Assembly (NCBI GenBank): GCA_020912385.1
Contig: CP087208.1
Location: 682,001-746,000 of the forward strand
DNA: 64,000 nt
From: Neofusicoccum parvum
Taxonomy: Eukaryota > Ascomycota > Dothideomycetes > Botryosphaeriales > Botryosphaeriaceae
Direction of reading: 5' to 3'
This document shows, in pieces, positions 22,750 through 30,945 of the stretch. The position numbers and the translations under genes are program-made. The stretch's first letter is position 1; the number at the start of each line of letters is the position of its first letter. Below the pieces are notes generated by a model. The model had not been told where the DNA came from and did not search any database. It saw only the letters and a list, made by a program, of their open reading frames with translations.

Positions 22750-23712
22750 GTTGGAAGATGAAGACGAAAGGAAAAAAGCGAAGGGGAGGCGGCATTATAT
22801 AGGTAGGCAGCATTGCAGGTGGTTGGCAGCGAGTGAAAGGCGCTAATTGGAGTGGCTGGGGCGTTTGTAAGTCTTTTGTGAAGGTGAGGTGCTGAGGTGA
22901 GGTAAGGTCAAGGCGAGGTGAAGTCGGCCGTGACGATGTTCGCGACGCCTTTCCAAGTCAAAAAATCATGCGTAAGCGATTTCAAAAGATTGGGGAAAGC
23001 AGAATACCACAATGATGCTACTGCGCCGTATACAATAAGCAATTATCCTGTCAATGGCTCTCACTGCCCATGCTGTTCTGTGGCGTTGCCATTGCGGCCC
23101 TGGCCACGGCCATCCCGAAGCAGCATCCTTGATATTTCTGCTTGACATGTGGATTCTCCAAAAGAATATTGCAGAGCGGCACTTCTTTAATCACATTAGC
23201 TAAGGATGTGTATTTTTGGGCCAGTAGGTGTTGGTAGTCTCCTTGGTGAGTTGAAACTTCCACACAGGTAGGAAAGTGCGGCGGGAAGAAAGCTAAAGCC
23301 ATCCAGATGGATGCTGCAACTCCCCATAGCCGACAGTAATACTGCTGTACCGATAAGTCTCAAGCCTGTAGCATTCGTTGAGCGCGTCTGCACGTCACCT
23401 CGGGTGGTGACGTTCCAAGTGAGAGTTCGCGACGCACACCTACACCTCCAGGTATCCCAGCCAAACCACCATGATCGTCCAAATCATCACAGCGTATATT
23501 GCCGCAAGTAGAATCCAATGGAGTAAAGGTCTTTCTGGCCGAATCTCCAAAGAAGGGGCATATCAGGGCGGACTTGCGCAGCATTGTCAGCAGCCATCTG
23601 AAAGCCCGGAAACGCGCTTCAAAACACAAACCACAAGAAACAGAGGCAAACCGGCAAACTTTTCATTCAAGTCACGCCAAGGAATCAGGAATCTTGAGGA
23701 AGAGCCTCAAAC
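22750..23712. other. Intergenic region, about 1 kb
   Basis: Apart from the TATA box and promoter of the BRCT/WGR-like gene at the left edge and the 3' flank of trpC at the right edge, I see no features. Open frames are short and lack motifs. Confidence 0.5.
22795..22801 (-). promoter_or_regulatory. TATA box of the BRCT/WGR-like gene
   Basis: On the minus strand the sequence reads TATATAA, 45 bases upstream of the ATG at 22749, a normal core-promoter position. Confidence 0.5.
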
Positions 23713-26092
23713 CTACGCGACCGCCTTCGCAGCCTCCACGAACGCCTTGATCTTCCCCAGATCCTGCTTCCCGTCAACCTCCACCCCGCTGCTCACATCC
23801 ACACCCACAACCCTCTCGCCCAACTCCCCCAGTTCCGCAATAGCCTCCTTCACATTCTCCGGCCCCAGTCCACCCGCCAACAGCACGCGCAAGCTCTGAT
23901 CATTCTGCAGCGCCTCCTTCACCTCCGCCAAATCGAGCTTCGTCCCAGAGCCGCCGGCGCCCGAGTCGAGTAGCGAGGCAGCGTGGTAGCCACGGCGGGC
24001 AAGGCCGGGCTCGCCAGGTTTGAAAGCGTGGATGACGGGGACGGGGATGGCGCTTGCCCATTCGACGGGCTCCGCGCCGTGCAGCTGGACGATGTCGAGA
24101 CCGAGGGCCTTCTGCTGCGCGAGGACGTAGTCAAGCGGCTGGTTGCGGAAGACGCCGACAAGCAGCGCGCGGTCCGGGTGCGAGAGGTGGTGCGCCGACG
24201 CGTGCGCGAAGAAGTCGGATGCGGCGTTGGGGATGCTGGTTGAGGACGGCGAAGTGTTTTTCCTGCGCGCCTTCGGTGTGCTGTGGATTACCTTCGAGAT
24301 TTCCAGCGCCGTCTCCGTCGAGACGCAGCGTGTCCGGCCCTCGACGAGGATGATGCCGATGAGGTCGGCGCCGGCCTCAATTGCGGTCTTTGCAGCTTCC
24401 GCAGACCTGGTCCCGCAGATCTTGACGAGAGGTGCTGCCCGAGGCGTCGTCTTCACCGACTCGCTTGAGCCGCCGAGAAGTTGGGCGATAAACTGAGCAG
24501 TGTTGGATGCTCTCATTAAAGCTTCACCGACAAGGACAGCTCCGACGCCGTTCTTCTCGTAAGGCTCTACATCCTTGGGCCCGCCGATGCCGCTCAGGGC
24601 GCAAACGATGGTCTCCTTGGGAACAATGTCCATAAGCCTGCTCGTAGTTTCCAGGTCCACTTCAAAGTTGGTCAGGTTTCGGTTGTTCACGCCGATGACC
24701 TTTGATCCCAACTTGACCGCGATGTGCATCTCCTCAGCAGTGTTGACCTCAACCAGAGGCTCCATGCCAAGAGATTGAGAGTAAAGATAAAGCCTCTTAA
24801 GAGTGGCTTCGTCCAGCATCTTGACAATGAGCAGGACAGTGTCTGCACCAGCCAACCTAGCCTCAAGGATCTGGTATTCATCAAAGACAAACTCCTTGCG
24901 CAGAATGGCCGGGCGGTTCGGCATTCCTTCCAAAGCCTGGCGAACAAGTTTGAGGTCGTCAATGCTTCCCTTGAACCACTCAGGCTCAGTCAAAACAGAG
25001 ATAACGCTAGCACCGGCGAGGGCGTACGTGCGAGCCTGTTGAGGCGCACAGGTAGACAGCGAAATAATGCCTTTCGAAGGAGACGCGCGCTTGATCTCTG
25101 CCATCAGTGAAAGCCGGTATGGCGATTGCTTGAGACGGTCCGGGAAGGAGATGAGGGGTGGAGAAATATCCATGTCGTAGGCGGCCTGCAGGTCCACTGG
25201 TCTCTGCGACGGGATCTGCTTCTGAGCCGCAACGGCGGCACGACGGTGGTCGAAGATCTTCTCCAAGATGGAAGTCTTCTTATCCACAGCAATAGCGCCA
25301 TTGGCGCCAGTCGCAGCAACTGGCTGCGCCTTCGCAAGCGTCTCGTTCTCCGCCCAGGTGCCGCCTTGCATCTTCAAAAAGTTCTTGATCATCAACCGGC
25401 CCTCCTCGGTCAGGATGCTCTCCGGATGGTACTGAACGCCCTCAACCACGTACTCCTTATGCCGCACACCCATAATTATACCCCTGCCACCATCCGGGCC
25501 GCTCGCAATCCAGGAAGAAACCTCGAGGCATTCGGGGAGCGTGGGGTGTGTGCCAGCCAGGGAGTGGTATCTCGTCACGGGCACGTCCTGGGGGACATTG
25601 GCGTAAACGCCCTTGCCGTCGTGGCGCAGCGGCGATGTCTTGCCGTGCAGGATCTCGCCGGTCACGTCAACGCGGCCGCCAAAGACCGAGTAGATGCATT
25701 GCCTGTGGGCGAACACAAAGAATTGTTAGCGGAGGGGCTCGTTTGCTGCGCGGGCGCGCGGAGGCTCGAACGCACTCTCCCATGCACACTCCCAGGATGG
25801 GGATCTTGCCCGCGAAGTGCTTGATGGCGTCTCTGCTTATGCCTGAGTCCGTCTCGGGGTGGCCGGGTCCCGGGCTGACGACCAGCTGGGTCGGGTTCTT
25901 CGCGACAAGCTCTTCGAGCGTGATCTCGTCATTGCGGTAGACGGTGACCTGGGCACCCTCGAGGACGAGATACTGGTAGACGTTCCAAGTGAACGAGTCG
26001 TAGTTGTCTATAAGCACGAGGTTGCGGGCATTGTCGAGCGGCGCCGACGCGGCGGGGTGGTGCGGGGAGTGGTCGATGAGGTCTGCGGCCAT
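23713..26092 (-). CDS. trpC: Trifunctional tryptophan enzyme TrpC (GATase / IGPS / PRAI), 768 aa
   Basis: Coding exons are 25776-26092 and 23713-25702. The protein combines the glutamine amidotransferase of anthranilate synthase, indole-3-glycerol-phosphate synthase and phosphoribosylanthranilate isomerase. The GATase domain (about 25-230) has [20 protein letters not shown], the nucleophile Cys103 in [15 protein letters not shown] (formed across the intron) and the catalytic His/Glu in [13 protein letters not shown] (about 250-510) has [26 protein letters not shown] and [19 protein letters not shown] (about 530-768) has [34 protein letters not shown] and [10 protein letters not shown]. The length equals that of filamentous ascomycete TrpC proteins. 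I chose the ATG at 26092 because a TATA box lies at 26186-26191, so a more upstream in-frame ATG would fall beyond it. Confidence 0.96.
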
Positions 26093-26185
26093 TGTTGCGG
26101 ATCCGGTGGCACAAATTCCTAGCCGGCCGTCGTAGGGAGCGGTCGTGAGTGTCGGCGGCAGGTACGGAGCTCTGAGGAGCACAGC

Positions 26186-26191
26186 TATATA
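26186..26191 (-). promoter_or_regulatory. TATA box of trpC
   Basis: The minus strand reads CTATATAG 94 bases upstream of the trpC ATG, just downstream (in transcript sense) of the CpcA/Gcn4-type site. The order and spacing are those of an ordinary inducible promoter. Confidence 0.6.
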
Positions 26192-26212
26192 GCGGGGGGC
26201 GCTGCAGCCACT

Positions 26213-26219
26213 TGAGTCA
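26213..26219 (-). promoter_or_regulatory. CpcA/Gcn4-type site (TGACTCA) upstream of trpC
   Basis: The minus strand shows a perfect TGACTCA 121 bases before the trpC ATG and about 22 bases before the TATA box. This is the consensus bound by Gcn4/CPC1/CpcA in general amino-acid control, and tryptophan genes are classical targets. Binding is inferred. Confidence 0.7.
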
Positions 26220-26697
26220 CAACACAAGCTCAAAGTTCCCGTCGGGGGCCCAGGACTTTCATTCGCGTACTTTTTGATCCGGGAAATCTTCGGGGTGTTC
26301 GCCTTTGTTTAAAGTGCTTGCCGGTGCTGACGTGTTGGTGCCCGTTGGTATCGGCAACGACTATTGTTCCCATGCATGTGTAAAGCCAAATAGTCCAGCA
26401 TTGTAGTCAGCCTGACTTGTCTGACCACTTCGCTGGCTTCTGGCATCTAGAACAGTAGTAAGCCAAGCAAAACCGCCATTTGCTCAATGCTCGCTTCCCG
26501 GCGGATGCTGTAATACGCCACTCCTGCGGCCATAGTTGAAACATCGTCCTCATTGCAGGCATCAAAGCGCTAGTATCCAATGTTTCATAATCACATTAAG
26601 CCCGCTTAGAAACAGCAAGCATTGATCGCTATATGGTCTGTCTTTCCTTCTGAGTGGTATCTTCATCTACATTCTCAAATTCCCGAACAACCCTCTC
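26220..26697. other. Intergenic region upstream of trpC and 3' of the Ctr gene
   Basis: This region is of average composition and holds no recognisable features beyond the distal trpC promoter and the 3' flank of the copper transporter gene. Confidence 0.45.
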
Positions 26698-27755
26698 TCA
26701 ACCGCAGCAGACGGTAGGATCCTCCTGTATTTCCCTAACGTACAAAGTCAGCAAGTTGCAATTGATAGCAACGGATCGAAGTTGACTTACATTCCATTTC
26801 CTCCTACGGTCACTTCTACGCTCTCCCATGAGAAGATGAATGCGCCCAGGTACGCGCCGATGAAAATGCAGATGATCAGGTATCCGTTGTAGTACATGGC
26901 GAGCAACATGACGAAGTACGCAAGAGCAAATTGCAGCATATGTAACAGCGCCCTGATAGCTTGCTGCATGACATTAGGCCTGAACCTCGTAGTCCTCCTA
27001 ACCGGGAAAGCGGCTCTGGCAGCAGTCGTAACAGCAGCAGCAGGCTTGGGAGGATCGTTCTTCTCGCTGCTCTCTATCGAGTCGGCGCCGTCACAGCAAG
27101 AGATAGGAGCCGGGGCAGCGGGGGCCGGGGCCTGTTGCGGTGTGCTGCTGCCGGACGAAGAGGTTTCCGCGAAGATCGCGCGCTGGTATTGTCGCAGGAG
27201 CAGGCGGTCGTACTCTTTTGCAGTTCGGCGGAGGAATTCGAGAAGCATGACCATGAGGATCACGCCGATGCATGAGCCGGCGAACATGCCGCGAGAGGTG
27301 ATGTGCCATGATTCTGCGAGGAAGCCTATGTTAAGTTCGTCAGAAACCTGCATCTATCACAACGTGCGTGCTCTTTCAAAGCTCTTGTATTTTCCTCCCA
27401 ATTGATAGTCGTTGCAGTGGGCCAACTTGATTCCCAGGTGAACTGATCAGATTTAATGAAAGGTTGTGACATACAGGCATCAATTGTGTACCAGTTCCAC
27501 AGCATCTAAGAACACCGTCAGTAATATGCTCAATAATTCAATGTGCACTTCCATTCCTCTTTAGAGCGAGCGTCATCGGCAAAAGGGGCGCCTTACCGAA
27601 ACCTTGCAATCACTGCTGCTTCCCATGTCCATCGACGACATATCCATCCCGGCCATGGAGCTCGTCGCTGCCGCTGCCGCGGCAGTACCGGTAGATGACA
27701 TCGCCATAGTCATCGACGCCGTCGACGACATCGACATGCCTGACATAGAGCTCAT
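26698..27755 (-). CDS. Ctr-family high-affinity copper transporter, 253 aa, four exons
   Basis: Coding exons are 27597-27755, 27475-27505 (31 nt), 26791-27325 and 26698-26734 (37 nt). Ctr proteins form trimeric plasma- or vacuolar-membrane Cu(I) channels. The N-terminus is Met-rich (MSSMSGMSMSS, MAGMDMSSMDMG), the usual copper-collecting Mets motifs. The 31-nt exon supplies MLWNWYTIDA, a hallmark of the fungal Ctr2/Ctr3 type. TM1 is at about 76-94 (GMFAGSCIGVILMVMLLEF); a long loop with CC follows. TM2 and TM3 contain MLLAM (MxxxM) and GAYLG (GxxxG), the selectivity and packing motifs. The last exon adds EIQEDPTVCCG with the C-terminal Cys pair; if its intron is retained the protein stops at once after GNGM. 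All phases agree. It lies about 22 kb from a copper-fist regulator gene. Confidence 0.93.
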
Positions 27756-27904
27756 GTCTTCCTCTTCGATCGGCGGCCTGGGATTAGGATATCAGGTTCA
27801 AGCGCCGATGGGAGATCGGGAGGCGAGGCGAGGAGAGGTTGAAGATGGATGGGTGATGGAGATGCGACAGCAAGCACCAGCAAGACATGTCCAGGCAGGG
27901 TGGA

Positions 27905-28206
27905 TGAGCATTTAAGGCGGTGGGTGGAAGCTGGTTGGCCGGCGGGCCACCCTTGGCGGGCGCACATCCCGAATGGAGACGCGTGGGTTTGAGCAAGTTT
28001 AAGAAACAGCGGAACGGGCGCAGCGGCACACAGTGCGACGGCACCCGCAACGGCGCTGACAGATCCCGCGATTGACATATAAGTTGCTCATCCGGCCTGG
28101 CTCCTGCCTGTCCGCCTTCAGGTGATCTCCCCGCTCGCTGCTCAGTTAGCCCGAGGGCGGGAGTGTGCCACGAGTGTGCGCAAGTGATGAGGCGGAAATC
28201 TGCTCA
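27905..28206. promoter_or_regulatory. Cluster of five TGCTCA copper-response-like elements
   Basis: Upstream of the Ctr gene the hexamer TGCTCA occurs on the minus strand at 27905-27910 and 27990-27995, and on the plus strand at 28085-28090, 28139-28144 and 28201-28206. They lie about 150 to 450 bases before the ATG at 27755 with spacings of 54-95 bases. TGCTCA is the core of the yeast Mac1 copper-responsive element TTTGCTCA, which occurs as repeats in CTR promoters. About 0.15 copies would be expected by chance here. Control by the copper-fist protein of this window is an inference. Confidence 0.62.
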
Positions 28207-28567
28207 ACCTCGCATATCCGGCATGCACGATCGCCTGACTCGGCAAGAACACTTGGCAAGTCCCGCCACCATGCCGAGAGCGTCCGCTCCGCAATTCGGC
28301 AGCTGCTCGGTGGGGCCCGACATATCGGGCAACGTTTGCCGCGTGCGAGGTAGCGAAATGACCAGGGATTCGTCGGGTATGTGTTTGCGACACCACGACC
28401 GTCTATATTCGCACTACAGCAAATCTGCTAAGTTGGGGTATGAAAATTCTAGGAAACCACCATCTGGACCAAACTCCGCTCTATGACAAAATTCTACGTC
28501 TCTTCCTCCTTTTCTCACGGTCGCCACATGCACCATTACAGATTATCCTTACTCGTCTCGATGACAA
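28207..28567. other. Intergenic region
   Basis: This is the distal Ctr promoter and the 3' flank of the secreted protein gene. I see no coding sequence or repeat. Confidence 0.45.
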
Positions 28568-30385
28568 TTACCATCTTGGGCCATCAGGCCCCGGATAGGG
28601 AGGCGGGGGGTAAGGACCGTAGGGCGGCGGCGGAGGAGGCGGGTAACTTTCGTCCTCTACCTCACCCTTCTTGCCACCACGACGAGGCCCTGGTCCGAAG
28701 CCACCCCAGTAGGACTCGTCGCGATCGCCTCCTGGAAGACTGCTCTGGCACTGCGGGTTCTCGTAATCCTGCTTGCGGCCGGCAGGCCAGATTGGGATGA
28801 AGCAGACCTCATCAATGCTGCAGCCACGGCAGCGCTTCCACGTCGACCACTGCAGATACGACATCAGGTCCTTGATGGCCAAGCTAGCGTTGCCGATGTC
28901 GGTGGCGTTGGCTGAAGAGACGAGGGTACTGCAGATGGAGGTCGTAACTCCGTGGATGGCCTGCGCTGCAAGTGGAGCAGTGGCAATCGACTCTAGGGAG
29001 GATACCGGCAGAAATTGTGCAGCACAGCGCTCGATTTCGGCAGAGCTGTTGCGGGCGCTGTAGTCGATGTATGGTTTGAGGAGTTCCTCTGCTTCTACCT
29101 GAAGTGTGTCGAGGTCCGACACTGAAGCAAGGTACTCAATCCGTCCGGAGTAACGTTCGACAACCAAGTCTGCAACGGCCTGCCAGTTCATGGTTGTAGG
29201 AATCCTGTCGTATGCTGGAGATGGACGAGACATGACGAGTTGAGTTACGTCGTTGTGAATCTCAGACAGCGTCTCATTCCGGACATTGGTTAGCCGTGGC
29301 AGAGCAGATCCATTGAAAAGGTCGACGTCGTAAGTAAAAGCGGTGACAAAATCCTCGTAGTTGATCGCAACACGGTTTCCACCGATGCCGTCAAAACGCG
29401 ACGCTACGGCGCGGTAGTACGTCATATCGCCAAATCCGCCGCCTGGAGGCCTCCGGCCTTCGGACTTTCTGCCAGCTGTTTGGGTGATGCGGTCGACGTC
29501 AAGGTGTTTCTCGAAGTCGCACAGGATGATCTCGAAGCCCATCTCCATGCGCAGGAATCCATCGACACGGTTACCCCACTCGTCGCGGGTCAGGTTACAG
29601 AGCGCCTGGCCACGCTCGAAGTCCCACATGTGAGCATTGTGTTCTTCCGCATCGACTTGAAGCAGAGCAGCATCGGTGGAGTCCAATGTTCCTTTTTGGG
29701 TCTTGCCGGCGGACATACCGTCGATGTACAGCAGTGAAAGGGTATGCTTCGTACGGTAAGTGTGCAGATAGCCTCCTGCATTCTCGTCTTTGGGCTTGAA
29801 GTCTCTCTTGTCCATGGGTTCTTGTCGGTCAGCTCCGTGGTGCTTCTCGAAGCCGGGGCGCTCCCAGTCCGGGTGATACTTGTCACTATGAGGTGGCTTG
29901 CCCCAACCGTGATGGCCTTTGCTATTTGGGCTTGCCCCTCCTCCAGGAGGACCTGGAGGCGGACCTTGTCCGGGAGGTCCACGTCCGGGAGGTCCACGGC
30001 CCGGGCCGCCGCGGCCAGGTCCTTTCCCTGGAGGCGGGCCGTGAGGTCTGGCAAAGACCAAGGCATGTTCGGGCTCAAACGCAAGCCATTCCATTCCCTT
30101 GACAGACTCGTTGCTGGATCGTCCGTGGTAGAACTGGGTTCCTTCGGGGACCGAGGCCAGGAAGAAGGACATGCCGTTGTGGTTCAGAGAGGAACCCCAT
30201 TGGCGCATGGAGGAGTGAATGGCGTTGAAGACATGGTTAGCGTTCTGGACGGGCGCCGGAGATTCCTCGCTGAAGTCGGCTGTGGCGAGGGTGGTGTCGA
30301 AGGTTGCACTGGCAGCCAGGCCGGAGAACAGAGAGAGGTTGGAGAGACGCATGGCGAGACAGAGGGCTGCCTTGGCCAGCGGCAA
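28568..30385 (-). CDS. Secreted protein with collagen-like Gly/Pro insert, 605 aa, function unknown
   Basis: One exon. A signal peptide is clear if translation starts at the second Met (30352; MRLSNLSLFSGLAASATF); the first Met at 30385 adds 11 residues and also gives a hydrophobic start. Residues about 110-152 are a Gly/Pro/Arg-rich run with GPG/RGP/PPG repeats that looks inserted into an otherwise ordinary globular protein. Before it lies EGTQFYHGRSS and WLAFEPEHALVFAR; after it YLHTYRTKHTLSLLYIDGMSAG and a domain rich in conserved-looking aromatic residues. Cysteines near the end (CRGCSIDEVCF, NPQCQ) and several NxS/T sites fit an extracellular protein. The tail is a Pro/Tyr-rich run. I recall similar conserved hypothetical ascomycete proteins but no function. 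Confidence 0.8.
   Translation of the reverse strand: MPLAKAALCLAMRLSNLSLFSGLAASATFDTTLATADFSEESPAPVQNANHVFNAIHSSMRQWGSSLNHNGMSFFLASVPEGTQFYHGRSSNESVKGMEWLAFEPEHALVFARPHGPPPGKGPGRGGPGRGPPGRGPPGQGPPPGPPGGGASPNSKGHHGWGKPPHSDKYHPDWERPGFEKHHGADRQEPMDKRDFKPKDENAGGYLHTYRTKHTLSLLYIDGMSAGKTQKGTLDSTDAALLQVDAEEHNAHMWDFERGQALCNLTRDEWGNRVDGFLRMEMGFEIILCDFEKHLDVDRITQTAGRKSEGRRPPGGGFGDMTYYRAVASRFDGIGGNRVAINYEDFVTAFTYDVDLFNGSALPRLTNVRNETLSEIHNDVTQLVMSRPSPAYDRIPTTMNWQAVADLVVERYSGRIEYLASVSDLDTLQVEAEELLKPYIDYSARNSSAEIERCAAQFLPVSSLESIATAPLAAQAIHGVTTSICSTLVSSANATDIGNASLAIKDLMSYLQWSTWKRCRGCSIDEVCFIPIWPAGRKQDYENPQCQSSLPGGDRDESYWGGFGPGPRRGGKKGEVEDESYPPPPPPPYGPYPPPPYPGPDGPRW
29940..30048 (-). repeat. Gly/Pro-coding imperfect 9- to 15-bp repeats
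   Basis: Imperfect repeats of the CCxGGxGGxCC type within the secreted-protein gene encode the GPG/RGP/PPG run. It is a likely length-variable tract. Confidence 0.6.
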
Positions 30386-30581
30386 CAGCAGGCTCGAGGG
30401 CTTGGAGAGACAGCACGAAAGCTAGAGGAAGGGGCAGGAGAAACAGGACATCAGGTAACGGCTCGATAATCTTATCAACATTGCAGCTAGGCTGAGGATC
30501 AGGTCGTTTTCGCATGGCGCAGTCGGCCTTCATTGGCCTGTGTGACCGGGGCGAATTGGCCGCGCACGCTGGCGCTTTGTG

Positions 30582-30587
30582 ACGCGT
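30582..30587. promoter_or_regulatory. MCB element (ACGCGT), distal
   Basis: ACGCGT is the MluI cell-cycle box recognised by APSES proteins of the Mbp1 type. This copy is 364 bases before the MBP1 ATG, flanked as GACGCGTCA. It is palindromic and so could act on either divergent gene. Confidence 0.45.
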
Positions 30588-30838
30588 CAGCTGCCGCTCG
30601 CGAAGGGCAGCGTGGGCTCGCCGGTCGACAGGTGCGAGCTCGGAGACCGGCTGCCGGCCGAGAGACGGGCTCGGTCACAGGGCGCAGCGGCACTGTCGCA
30701 ACTGGCGGCTGCTCGAGGACGCAGAAGAGCGCCAGGCAGACGTGCATAGTGCGGGCCAGTCGCGGCAGGGATCCGACGCCAACGCGGAAGCTCCAGAAGC
30801 GGTCACGTGCGCCAGAACCTTCGCCGAGGACCCAGCGG

Positions 30839-30844
30839 ACGCGT
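30839..30844. promoter_or_regulatory. MCB element (ACGCGT), proximal
   Basis: A second ACGCGT, in GGACGCGTGA context, lies 107 bases before the MBP1 ATG. Two copies in a 560-bp promoter suggest, but do not show, that MBP1 controls its own gene. Confidence 0.45.
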
Positions 30845-30945
30845 GAGACACGTCCTCCACACGTCGCCAGCAGACCGCGACTGCGACATTTGCACGCCCG
30901 CATCGCCAATCCCGCACCGCCGCTCGGCCGGCTCTGTCGCCCATC

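Larger units (their letters stand above)
30386..30945. other. Divergent promoter shared by the secreted-protein gene and MBP1
   Basis: The 560-bp interval between two divergent start codons is GC-rich and contains two ACGCGT sites (annotated separately). No coding sequence is evident. Confidence 0.55.
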
